Source of the DNA: Cupriavidus plantarum
Lineage (GTDB): Bacteria; Pseudomonadota; Gammaproteobacteria; Burkholderiales; Burkholderiaceae
Assembly (NCBI RefSeq): GCF_905397285.1
Contig: NZ_CAJPUX010000002.1
Location: 1,262,241-1,326,240 of the forward strand
DNA length: 64,000 nt
Direction of reading: 5' to 3'
The notes under the pieces are model-generated. The model had not been told where the DNA came from and made no database searches. It was given only the letters and a program-made list of their open reading frames with translations. Of the stretch, positions 18,309-26,003 are shown one piece after another. How positions within the stretch are numbered: position 1 is the stretch's first letter; every line of letters starts with the position of its first letter. The translations under genes and the position numbers were made by a program.

Positions 18309-19283
18309 TCAGTTGAGCTTGATATCGGCGGTCCTGATGACCGTGCCCCACTTGTCGTGCTCGGTCTGGATCAGCTTCGCGAAATCCTCGGGCGTGCCGC
18401 CGACCGGCTCCACACCGAGCTGCACGAGCTTCGCCCGGACGTCGTCGGACTTCAGGATCTGGTCGATGGCTCGATTGAGCTTCATCACGATGGGCCGGGG
18501 CGTGGCGGCGGGTGCCACCACGCCGCTCCACGACAGCGATTCGTAGCCCTTGATGCCCGCTTCATCGAGTGTCGGCACGTTGGGCAGACCCGGAATGCGC
18601 TTGCGGCTGGTAACCGCCAACGCGCGCAGTTTTCCCTGCTGGACGAAGCCGATGGACGACGGCGCGTTGTCGAACAGCATCGACACGTTGCCGCCAAGCA
18701 GGTCGGTCAGTGCCGCGGAGCTGCCCTTGTATGGCACGTGCAGCAGGTTGACGCCGGCCATCGACTTGAACAGTTCGCCGGAAAGATGCGTCGAGCTGCC
18801 GGGCCCGGAGGACGCGAAGCTCAGCGTGCCGGGCTGCGTCTTGGCCAGCGAGACCAGCGACGGCACGTCCTTGACGGGCAAGGTCGGCGACACCACCAGG
18901 ATGTTGGCGTTCTCGGTGGCGTAGGCGACCGGGGCGAAGTCCTTCTGCGCGTTGTAGTTGAGCTTGCCGTAGAGGTGGTCGTTGATCGACAGGATGCCCG
19001 TGGCGCCCATCAGCAACGTATAGCCGTCGGCCGGGGACTTGGCGACCAGCTCGGCGCCGATATTGCCGCTGGCGCCGGCGCGGTTGTCCACGACGAAGGG
19101 CTGCTTGAACTGGGCCTGGAGTTTCTCGGCGAGGATGCGCGCGACCACGTCGGTGGAGCCGCCCGCCGCGAACGGCACGACGATGCGTACGGCCTTGTCG
19201 GGATACGTGTCCTCGGGGCCGGCGAGCGCGAGCATTGGCAGCGTGGCAAGGAGAACGGCGGCAACACCAGTCAGGGTCTTCAT
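18309..19283 (-). CDS. Bug-family (TctC-type) periplasmic solute receptor
   Basis: A 324-residue periplasmic receptor with a clean signal peptide (MKTLTGVAAVLLATLPMLALA) and Bug landmarks YPDKAVRIVVPFAAGGSTDVVARILAEKL, DNRAGASGNIG and GYTLLMGATGILSIN. It is the first gene of the seven-gene minus-strand operon (19283 to 12380), so its ligand is likely the operon's substrate, probably a carboxylate or amino-acid derivative. No membrane subunits of a tripartite transporter are nearby. Confidence 0.92.
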   Translation of the reverse strand: MKTLTGVAAVLLATLPMLALAGPEDTYPDKAVRIVVPFAAGGSTDVVARILAEKLQAQFKQPFVVDNRAGASGNIGAELVAKSPADGYTLLMGATGILSINDHLYGKLNYNAQKDFAPVAYATENANILVVSPTLPVKDVPSLVSLAKTQPGTLSFASSGPGSSTHLSGELFKSMAGVNLLHVPYKGSSAALTDLLGGNVSMLFDNAPSSIGFVQQGKLRALAVTSRKRIPGLPNVPTLDEAGIKGYESLSWSGVVAPAATPRPIVMKLNRAIDQILKSDDVRAKLVQLGVEPVGGTPEDFAKLIQTEHDKWGTVIRTADIKLN

Positions 19284-19363
19284 GGGGGTCCTGGGCAGAA
19301 GGTCGATCGTTGGGGGGCGAATCGGTCAGCACGATGGCTGCGGAGAAAGTCTAAGGACGGCCA

Positions 19364-19377
19364 TTTGTCTGGACAAA
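19364..19377. promoter_or_regulatory. Palindrome TTTGTC-TG-GACAAA, probable operator of the divergent LysR
   Basis: A perfect 6-2-6 inverted repeat between the catabolic operon (starts at 19283) and the LysR gene (starts at 19475). Position midway between two divergent starts suggests control of one or both by the LysR protein. Confidence 0.5.
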
Positions 19378-19474
19378 CGAATTTTTTCCGCCGACTATTA
19401 CGAAAATCCGATAAATCCGGGGCGGCGCCTCTTGCCGAGCTTTCCGCCCAGGCCCCGCACCCCCTTGCCCCGCC

Positions 19475-20440
19475 ATGCGTCACAACGTCACCCTCAAGCA
19501 GTTGCGCTGCTTCCTCGCCGTGGCCGAGACGAACTCGTTCACCGTCGCCGCCGGCCGCTTATGCATGACCCAGTCCGCGCTGACGGCGACGATCCAGCAG
19601 ATGGAGGAGGCGGTGGGCCTCAAGATGTTCGATCGCACCACGCGGCGCGTCGTGCTGACCGGGCACGCCGCGCGCTTCATGGCGGAGGCCGAGCGCGTGG
19701 TGAATGGCTTCGACAGCGCGGTGTCGGACCTGCTGGCGCTGGCGCAGGGCGAGCGTGGCCATATCCGTATCGGCGCGGCCTCCTCGGTCATCAGCCAGTT
19801 CCTGGTGCCCGCGTTGCCGGTCTTTCGCGAGGCGTATCCCGGCATCACCATCTCGCTGCGGAATCCGGCCGCGCAGCAGACGGAACGGCTGGTGCTGGAG
19901 GGCGAGGTCGACTTCGCCATCGACAGCAAATACCGCGGTCACGAGGACCTCGACTACACGCCGCTCGTGCGCGACTGCTATGGCGTCGTGTGCCACCGCG
20001 ACTCTCCCGTTGCGGCGCTGGACAGGCCCGTGACATGGGACGACCTGACCCGCGCGTCCGATGCGCGCTATGTCGGCTTCTCGCCCGACACGGGCATCGG
20101 CCAGTTCCTGCTGACCCATGCGGCGCACTGGCCCGTGCTCGGCGGCGAGCACGACGAGGTCGAGAGCACTACCTATCTGTTCGCGATGCTGGCGCGGGGC
20201 AACTACTACTCGGTGCTCCCCGCGCTTGCGTTCCAGCGCAACGAGTTCGAGAGCCTGACGTTCCGCGAACTGCATGGGCCGCGGTTATCGCGCGAGTTAT
20301 GCGTGATCACGCGGCAGTTGCGGTCGATTTCGCCTAGCGCGCAGCGGTTGCTTGGGATCCTGCGGACGACGCTCGCGGCGCAGGTCATGCCGGAGGGGGT
20401 GTCATTGATGGCGGGCCAGCAGCCACTGTCGGCATCATGA
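19475..20440 (+). CDS. LysR-family transcriptional regulator
   Basis: A 321-residue LysR protein: HTH (about 5-62, LKQLRCFLAVAETNSFTVAAGRLCMTQSALT) and effector-binding domain (about 92-300, GHIRIGAASSVISQFLVPALPVF). Divergent from the seven-gene catabolic operon, which is its likely target, with a palindrome in the 191-base gap. It resembles CbbR/CynR-like regulators of carboxylate catabolism; the effector is unknown. Confidence 0.9.
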   Translation: MRHNVTLKQLRCFLAVAETNSFTVAAGRLCMTQSALTATIQQMEEAVGLKMFDRTTRRVVLTGHAARFMAEAERVVNGFDSAVSDLLALAQGERGHIRIGAASSVISQFLVPALPVFREAYPGITISLRNPAAQQTERLVLEGEVDFAIDSKYRGHEDLDYTPLVRDCYGVVCHRDSPVAALDRPVTWDDLTRASDARYVGFSPDTGIGQFLLTHAAHWPVLGGEHDEVESTTYLFAMLARGNYYSVLPALAFQRNEFESLTFRELHGPRLSRELCVITRQLRSISPSAQRLLGILRTTLAAQVMPEGVSLMAGQQPLSAS

Positions 20441-20464
20441 GGCGCCCCGCCTGAACTTCGCGGA

Positions 20465-21415
20465 TTACTTCGCCGCCACTCCGGCTCGTTTCCGATGGGG
20501 CGACGGCGCGCGGTCCGGCTGTATCAGTCCGCGGGCCGTGATGGTGCTGGCCGCAAACTCGATGAAGGCCGATACGGCCCGCGGCAATTGACGACGGCTG
20601 TGATAGACCAGATGGACACCGATGACGCCGGAGGAGAACTCGGGTAGCACCCGGCGCAGGCGCCCGCTCTCGACGAGCGGCACGGTCAGAGCGGCAGGCA
20701 GCAACGCGATTCCCATGCCAGCCATCGCCCCGGCGAGCTGCGCGGACGAAGTGTTCGCCTGGAACGGCCCATCGACTTCCACCGAAGACATGGCCCTGCC
20801 CCGCGCACCGAGCCGCCATGTGGTGCGCGGCCCCCCGCGCGAGGGCGACGTAATGCAATCATGCTTTGCAAGATCCCGAAGCTCGGCCGGACGTCCACGC
20901 CGCGCGAGGTAGTCCGGGCTCGCCACGAGGATGGCCGAACTCGTTCCGAGCTTGCGCGCGAACAGCGAGGGATCCTGATCGCCCCCGCGTAGCGCGACAT
21001 CGATGCCGTCACCGAGCAGGTCCACTCGCGCGTCGTTGAGTTCGAACTCGAAGCGCACGCGAGGATTCGCCGCGGCGAATTTCGCAAGCGCATCGGCTGG
21101 AAACCACTCGAAGAAGTCCGCTGGTACGGCTACGCGTACCCGCCCCGCAATGTCGTTGGCGTCCTCGGCCACCCGCCCCGCCGCGCGCATCAGCGCATCG
21201 ATCCGATCCGCGGATTCGGCAAAGAAGTTACGGCCTGCGTCCGTGAGTGCCAGCCGCCGCGTCGTGCGCTGCATCAACCGCGTGCCCAGCGCCGCTTCCA
21301 GCGACTGCACACGGCGGCTTGCAGTACTCGGCGGCATGCCCAGCCGCCGGCCCGCTTCCGCGAAGCTGCCTGCCCTGACGACATGGACGAAGAGCGCGAT
21401 ATCGTTGAGATCCAT
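20465..21415 (-). CDS. LysR-family transcriptional regulator
   Basis: A 316-residue LysR protein of the AaeR/CrgA-like group: MDLNDIALFVHVVRAGSFAEAGRRLGMPPSTASRRV (HTH, about 1-60), linker and effector domain ending near residue 300. The start at 21415 is the ATG where homology begins, although the frame is open further upstream. Divergent from the FMN reductase-pirin-nitroreductase operon, its likely target; a palindrome lies in the gap. Convergent with the previous LysR gene (24 bases between stops). Confidence 0.9.
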   Translation of the reverse strand: MDLNDIALFVHVVRAGSFAEAGRRLGMPPSTASRRVQSLEAALGTRLMQRTTRRLALTDAGRNFFAESADRIDALMRAAGRVAEDANDIAGRVRVAVPADFFEWFPADALAKFAAANPRVRFEFELNDARVDLLGDGIDVALRGGDQDPSLFARKLGTSSAILVASPDYLARRGRPAELRDLAKHDCITSPSRGGPRTTWRLGARGRAMSSVEVDGPFQANTSSAQLAGAMAGMGIALLPAALTVPLVESGRLRRVLPEFSSGVIGVHLVYHSRRQLPRAVSAFIEFAASTITARGLIQPDRAPSPHRKRAGVAAK

Positions 21416-21431
21416 TGGATTACCCACAAAA

Positions 21432-21445
21432 ATGCACGAGTGCAT
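21432..21445. promoter_or_regulatory. Palindrome ATGCAC-GA-GTGCAT, probable LysR operator
   Basis: A perfect 6-2-6 inverted repeat 17 bases upstream of the LysR start at 21415 and 92 bases upstream of the FMN reductase start. An AT-rich stretch follows on the operon side. Confidence 0.55.
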
Positions 21446-21536
21446 CTCATTGTGCCGGATTTTTCCGTAGAGAGCATTTTCATACATTGGGCTCCAGGCG
21501 CACCGCAGCGCCACATGCCAACCAAAGGAGCCCAGC

Positions 21537-22124
21537 ATGACCAACGTATCCGTAATCATCGGCAGCACCCGCGAGCATCGCTTCTCCGACGCACCGGCGC
21601 GTTGGATCAAGGCGCATCTGGATCGGCGTGAAGGCGTTTCGGCGCGCCTCCTCGACCTTCGCGACTTCGGGCTGCCGTTCTTCGATAGCGCCATGCTGCC
21701 CGGCATCCCGGGCCGCCCGCCATACGACCACGAGGCTGTGCGGCGATGGACCGAGGCCATCGGTACGTCCGACGCCTTTATCGTCGCGACACCCGAGTAC
21801 AACTTCGCACCGCCGGCCGTCCTGAAGAATGCACTGGACTGGGTGTATGCCGAGTGGCAACGGAAGCCGATCGGCTTCGTGAGCTGGGGCAGCGTGGGCG
21901 GCGCGCGTGCGGTCCAACAGTTGCGCGAGATTTCCATCGAACTGCAGATGGCCCCGATCCGGCATGCGGTTCACCTGCCCGTCGATGCCGTGTTTGCCCA
22001 CTTCCAGGGCAACACGGAGCAGATTGCCGCCACCCTTAAGGCAAAGGACGAGCACGCCACCGCGATGGTGGACGACCTGCTGTGGTGGAGCACCGCGCTA
22101 AAGACCGCGCGCCTTGCAGCGTAA
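21537..22124 (+). CDS. NAD(P)H-dependent FMN reductase family protein
   Basis: A 195-residue flavodoxin-fold reductase. It begins with the phosphate-binding loop IIGSTREHRFSD, has the family motif TPEYNFAPPAVLKNALDWVY and GFVSWGSVGGARAVQQLR. Family members reduce FMN or quinones/azo compounds with NAD(P)H. The ribosome site AAGGAG is about 12 bases upstream. First gene of a three-gene unit with pirin and nitroreductase, a set often linked to electrophile or quinone stress. Confidence 0.9.
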   Translation: MTNVSVIIGSTREHRFSDAPARWIKAHLDRREGVSARLLDLRDFGLPFFDSAMLPGIPGRPPYDHEAVRRWTEAIGTSDAFIVATPEYNFAPPAVLKNALDWVYAEWQRKPIGFVSWGSVGGARAVQQLREISIELQMAPIRHAVHLPVDAVFAHFQGNTEQIAATLKAKDEHATAMVDDLLWWSTALKTARLAA

Positions 22125-22137
22125 GGAGATCGCCATC

Positions 22138-22995
22138 ATGTCACTCACCGCTGAAGCGCACCACGTACAACGCCGTGCCATCGCGCATCGCACGCATGGC
22201 CGAAAGAATGGACCGGCGGTTCGCCTGATGAGCCCGTCGGACCTGGGGCAGTTCCTGAAGCCTTTCGTGTTTCTGGATTTCTTCGACATGCAGGGGCCGC
22301 CATTCGTCGGGCCGCTGCATCCTCATTCGGGTATCGCCACGCTGTCGTTCCTGATCGACGGACGCATGGACCTCATCGATCCCGATGGCAATACGGTGGT
22401 ATTGCCCAGCGGTGGCATCGAATGGATGCAGGCAGGCAAGGGCATGTGGCACGGTGGCAGCGTGGGCGACTCCGATCACGGCCGCGTGCGCGGATACCAA
22501 CTCTGGGTGGCGCTGCCGCCGAACCTCGAGCTCGGCCCCACGGTTGCAGCGTTTCAGGGGACCGGCGATATCGCCGGCGAGGGACCGGCGCGTGTGTTGC
22601 TGGGCAGCTACGGCCATGCGCATAGCGCCATCGCCGCGCCGTCGCCGATGAACGTGCTTGCCGTGACGCTGAAGGCCGGAGAGCGTTGGACTTATCAGCC
22701 GCCACCCGGACAAACTGTCCTGTGGGTATCGCCGGCCGAAGGACAGTTGCTCGCTAACGGTGAGGCGCTGTATGCGGAAGAACTGATCGCCTTTGAACGG
22801 TCGCATTGGAAGGTGGACTTCGAAGCCCTCACCGATACGCAGTTCATTCTCGGCTCCGCCGTGCCGCACGAATTCCCGCTGTCCCTCGGCTATTACTCCG
22901 TGCACACCTCGCCATCCGCGCTGCGCATCGGCGAGGATCATATCGACGCCATTGGCCGCCGCCTGCTTCGGGAAGGCCGAATCGGCAAAATGTAA
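22138..22995 (+). CDS. Pirin-family protein
   Basis: A 285-residue bicupin. The N-terminal cupin has the pirin metal-ligand motif PLHPHSGIATLSFLIDG and GKGMWHGG; the C-terminal cupin (about 170-270) is more divergent. Some bacterial pirins are quercetinases, others have regulatory roles. The ATG at 22138 is chosen for the TAAGGAG ribosome site just upstream, 13 bases after the reductase stop. Probably cytosolic. Confidence 0.9.
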   Translation: MSLTAEAHHVQRRAIAHRTHGRKNGPAVRLMSPSDLGQFLKPFVFLDFFDMQGPPFVGPLHPHSGIATLSFLIDGRMDLIDPDGNTVVLPSGGIEWMQAGKGMWHGGSVGDSDHGRVRGYQLWVALPPNLELGPTVAAFQGTGDIAGEGPARVLLGSYGHAHSAIAAPSPMNVLAVTLKAGERWTYQPPPGQTVLWVSPAEGQLLANGEALYAEELIAFERSHWKVDFEALTDTQFILGSAVPHEFPLSLGYYSVHTSPSALRIGEDHIDAIGRRLLREGRIGKM

Positions 22996-23006
22996 GGAGA
23001 CCAGTC

Positions 23007-23609
23007 ATGTCCGCCCGCCAACCACTGTCCCCTTCCACCCTTGCACAACTGTTCACGGACGCAAGATCCCATCATCACTGGACCGACCGCATGGTGGCCG
23101 ACGACACATTGCGTCACCTCTACGAGCTGATCAAGTGGGGACCCACAAGCGGTAACCTCCAACCCGCGCGCCTCGTCTTCGTTCGCTCCGAGGCGGGACG
23201 CCGGAAGCTCTATCCCGCGCTGGAAGGGATGGGCAGCAACCGTCGCCAGGTCGAGGAGGCGCCGGTGACCGTGATCGTCGCGCAGGACGAACGCTTCTTC
23301 GACGACGCGCCCCGATTGTTCCCTCGCATGAACGTCAAGCCGATGTTCGACGCCGATGCCGCGTTTGCCGAGTCCATCGCGTACCGCAGCAGTTCCCTGA
23401 CGGGCGCCTATCTCATGCTAGCGGCACGCGGGCTGGGCCTCGATGTCTGTCCCATGTCCGGCTTCCACAACGCCCTGCTTGACGCGGCGTTTTTCAACGG
23501 GACCACGTGGAAGGCGAATTTCATCTGCACGCTCGAGTATGGCGACGATCCGAAGCTTCATCCGCGCGACCCGCGGCTGACGTTCGAAGAGGCATGCCAG
23601 CTCGCATAG
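23007..23609 (+). CDS. Nitroreductase-family protein (RutE/HadB-like)
   Basis: A 200-residue FMN-dependent nitroreductase-fold enzyme most like the malonic semialdehyde reductase RutE group: LYELIKWGPTSGNLQPARLVFV, AFAESIAYRSSSLTGAYLMLAARGLGLDVCPMSGF, and FICTLEYGD near the end. TAAGGAGA precedes the ATG. No other rut (pyrimidine) genes are present, so a general reductase role toward quinones, nitro compounds or aldehydes is equally possible. Last gene of the LysR-controlled operon. Confidence 0.9.
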   Translation: MSARQPLSPSTLAQLFTDARSHHHWTDRMVADDTLRHLYELIKWGPTSGNLQPARLVFVRSEAGRRKLYPALEGMGSNRRQVEEAPVTVIVAQDERFFDDAPRLFPRMNVKPMFDADAAFAESIAYRSSSLTGAYLMLAARGLGLDVCPMSGFHNALLDAAFFNGTTWKANFICTLEYGDDPKLHPRDPRLTFEEACQLA

Positions 23610-23675
23610 CGGTCAGTTGCCGTGCTCGACCAGCCATCGTCCCCACAGTCGGATGGATCAGGCGCTGGCACCCGT

Positions 23676-24062
23676 TCACGAATAACGCTGGAAGACCTTC
23701 GAGATAATCTTCCATTGACCGTCAATCTTGAGAAGAGACAGATAGTCATGGAAACTCGCGCCGATAACGTCATTCTCCATGTCCACACGCACGACCGCGA
23801 CCGTGGGATCAATAGCCAAGATATCCACGCGACTGCGGACCTCAGGCGAGCCACCGAGCGATCCGAAGAAGCTGGCGAAGGTTGGCACAGCGGCGCCCTG
23901 AATGAGTTCGTTGCCACTGTAGCCCCACATGATCGACTCCTTATGAAACGCGCGCTCGATCGCTGCGATGTCGCCGGTCCGGTATCCGTCCACATAGCCT
24001 TGCGCAGCGTCGATTACCGCTTCGTACTCGCTGGTCGGTACTGGCTTGAGGTGAGAGATCAT
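23676..24062 (-). CDS. NTF2-like (SnoaL/lumazine-binding-like) protein
   Basis: A 128-residue cone-fold protein: YEAVIDAAQGYVDGYRTGDIAAIERAFHKESIMWGY, then VRVDMENDVIGASFHDYLSLLKIDGQWKIISKVFQRY at the C-terminus, the standard ending of NTF2-like small enzymes and binding proteins (Lumazine_bd_2 type). No function can be assigned. The ATG at 24062 gives the family N-terminus. It is downstream of and in the same direction as the GlxA-type regulator (26 bases apart), so probably co-transcribed. Confidence 0.85.
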   Translation of the reverse strand: MISHLKPVPTSEYEAVIDAAQGYVDGYRTGDIAAIERAFHKESIMWGYSGNELIQGAAVPTFASFFGSLGGSPEVRSRVDILAIDPTVAVVRVDMENDVIGASFHDYLSLLKIDGQWKIISKVFQRYS

Positions 24063-24088
24063 TGTTGCTCCTTTGGTGATGCCAAGCA

Positions 24089-25045
24089 TTAGTCCGCCAT
24101 CCGTCGCAGACTCTGCGGTGGATGTCCCGTGATTCGGATGAATGCCCTGCGCATGCGCTCAGGGTCCGCGAATCCCACTGCCTCGGCGATCTTTTCAATC
24201 GGTTCGGCACTCCGCTCCACGCGGTGACGCGCCACCTCGACGCGCAGCCGCTCGACAGCCTTCGCGGGGGTCTCGCCGGTTTCGGCGAGAAACGTTCGTC
24301 CGAACTGGCGCGGACTGAGGCAGGCAATCGACGCCAGCGTTTCCGTAGACAAGGACGCATTGAGGTTCTCGCGCATATAGCTCAGTACCTCCCGCATCCT
24401 GTCCGACTCCGGTTCCATGTCCGCCAGCGCGGAAAATTGAGACTGCCCACCCGGCCGACGGTGATAGACCACGAGGTGGCGGGCCACCGACAGGGACTCG
24501 GCGTGGCCAAGGTCCTCCTCGATGAGCGCGAGCGCAAGGTCGATGCCCGCGGTCACCCCGGCCGACGTCCAGATATTGCCGTCCTTGATGTAAATGCGGT
24601 CCGATTCCACTCGGGTGCCGGGGAACATCCGTTGCAACTGACGCGAGTGCTTCCAGTGCGTCGTCGCGCGACGCCCCTCGAGCAGCCCCGCCCTGGCCAG
24701 AATGAACGCCCCCGTGCAAACGCTGCCGATGCGCCGCGTACCGTTCTGGAGCGCGGTCGCAAGATGTGCGTCGATGGCGGGCAACGTGGCCGGATCGTCG
24801 GACACCTCCCCGCCCACGACGAGCAGCGTATCCAGCGTAGATGGCATCAACGAAGTCATGATCCGCAAACCGCCGGAGCTGGCAACGTCTCCGCCGGCAT
24901 GGGACACCACGTGGCAACGGTATGGCGGCGCGCCGGCGCCGGACCCCGCCAATTCGAAGGCCGCGAGCGGACCGCCGAGGTCCTGTATTTGAAAGCCTGG
25001 ATAAACGAAAAAGCCGATATGCCGAAGCGCGAGCGAAGGGTTCAT
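24089..25045 (-). CDS. GlxA-family transcriptional regulator (DJ-1/PfpI + AraC HTH)
   Basis: A 318-residue regulator from the ATG at 25045 (a GTG at 25054 is also possible). The DJ-1/PfpI domain (about 5-175) holds the nucleophile-elbow motif SVCTGAFILARAGLLEGRRATTHW; the C-terminal AraC-type double HTH (about 215-315) includes LASIACLSPRQFGRTFLAETG and IAEAVGFADPERMRRAF. Members regulate amino-acid, carnitine or nitrogen metabolism and respond to small molecules through the DJ-1 domain. It is downstream of two small membrane-protein genes on the same strand. Confidence 0.92.
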   Translation of the reverse strand: MNPSLALRHIGFFVYPGFQIQDLGGPLAAFELAGSGAGAPPYRCHVVSHAGGDVASSGGLRIMTSLMPSTLDTLLVVGGEVSDDPATLPAIDAHLATALQNGTRRIGSVCTGAFILARAGLLEGRRATTHWKHSRQLQRMFPGTRVESDRIYIKDGNIWTSAGVTAGIDLALALIEEDLGHAESLSVARHLVVYHRRPGGQSQFSALADMEPESDRMREVLSYMRENLNASLSTETLASIACLSPRQFGRTFLAETGETPAKAVERLRVEVARHRVERSAEPIEKIAEAVGFADPERMRRAFIRITGHPPQSLRRMAD

Positions 25046-25063
25046 ACTCGACACGGGCTCTGC

Positions 25064-25480
25064 TCATGCTGGCTTTGCCACGGCCAACATGGCAATGCAT
25101 GCGAATCCCGCGACCAGCCACGGACCCAGCCGCCAACGCGTCGCCTCGGCGCCGCCTGCCAACCGGCGAAGTCTTGCGACCTGCATCCCATGCGCGGCGG
25201 CGACGAGCAGCGCAATGGCAAGCTTTCCATGTAGCCACGGCGCGCCAAACCAGCCGCCAGATCGAACGAGAACGAACCCCAGTACCACCACGAGCAGCAT
25301 CGATGGTGTGGTGACCGCCCTGTCCCATCGACGAAGCACGCCCGCCATCGACGCGACGTCTGCCGCGGCTTTGCCAGCGGCCCACAGAAACGCCGCCACG
25401 GCTATCACGCCTGCGGTAAACATCAGCGACGCGGCGACATGTAACGCCTTGATCCAGGGGTATAGCGCGAAGGCACTCAT
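25064..25480 (-). CDS. CopD/HemJ-like four-helix membrane protein
   Basis: A 138-residue inner-membrane protein with four hydrophobic segments (about 8-32, 50-70, 78-98, 113-133). The opening YPWIKALHVAASLMFTAGVIAVAAFLW and the central GAPWLHGKLAIALLVAAAHGMQ (His-bearing helices) match the CopD/HemJ group, some of which bind haem or copper. Its ATG overlaps the stop of the DUF3817 gene by 4 bases, so the two are coupled. The role is unknown. Confidence 0.75.
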   Translation of the reverse strand: MSAFALYPWIKALHVAASLMFTAGVIAVAAFLWAAGKAAADVASMAGVLRRWDRAVTTPSMLLVVVLGFVLVRSGGWFGAPWLHGKLAIALLVAAAHGMQVARLRRLAGGAEATRWRLGPWLVAGFACIAMLAVAKPA

Positions 25481-25797
25481 TGGGCCTGCCCCTTTTCTAT
25501 CGTGACGATCTTGCGGGCAATGAATGTCGCGTTGAAGAAGCCGCCAAGCGGGAGCACCGCGAGCAGAAACACCCGTAGCAATTCGCCGCGCGGCCACCCC
25601 GCGCCGGAGACGGCCTGTATAGCGATCCACAGGTAAATCAACAGCGCGAGGCCATGCAACGGGCCCAGAATCTGTACGCCGATCGGCCACCCGCCCAGAT
25701 GCTTCAACGGCACGGCGATGCCAAGCAGAAGAACAAGCGTGGTGCCCTCGATCACGGAGGCGATTTCGAGATGACGAAGTATGGACGGCGACTGCAT
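25477..25797 (-). CDS. DUF3817-family membrane protein
   Basis: A 106-residue protein with three hydrophobic helices. The pattern LRHLEIASVIEGTTLVLLLGIAVPLKHLGGWPIGVQILGPLHGLALLIYLW is the DUF3817 signature, and LPLGGFFNATFIARKI ends the domain. Its function is not known to me. First gene of a minus-strand unit with the CopD-like protein and the GlxA regulator; divergent from the RND operon. Confidence 0.85.
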   Translation of the reverse strand: MQSPSILRHLEIASVIEGTTLVLLLGIAVPLKHLGGWPIGVQILGPLHGLALLIYLWIAIQAVSGAGWPRGELLRVFLLAVLPLGGFFNATFIARKIVTIEKGQAQ

Positions 25798-25865
25798 AGC
25801 GTAAAGCCCCCGGTCTGAAGAATCGAAACCGTAGCTTTATATCGCGCACTCGGACCAGGACGTGA

Positions 25866-25902
25866 GTGGCAGAAATGACTATTTACGATCATTTACTGCC
25901 AC
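25866..25902. promoter_or_regulatory. Imperfect palindrome between DUF3817 and the RND operon
   Basis: The arms gtggcagaaatga and tcatttactgccac pair throughout except for one inserted base, around a short AT-rich centre. It lies in the 206-base gap between divergent transcription units and is a plausible binding site for a regulator of the efflux operon. Confidence 0.45.
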
Positions 25903-26003
25903 AGCCATCGCATGACCAGAAACGAGGGAAGTTCGTCCTTTCTCCGTTAGCCGCACGGTGGTGAAAATGCGGATCGACCTGGCAACCATCGATCGACGAT
26001 TGG

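Noticed and set aside
20440..20465. Intrinsic terminator (aggcg-ccc-cgcct) between convergent LysR genes
   Set aside because: The stem is only 5 bases with no T tract on either strand; too weak to call.
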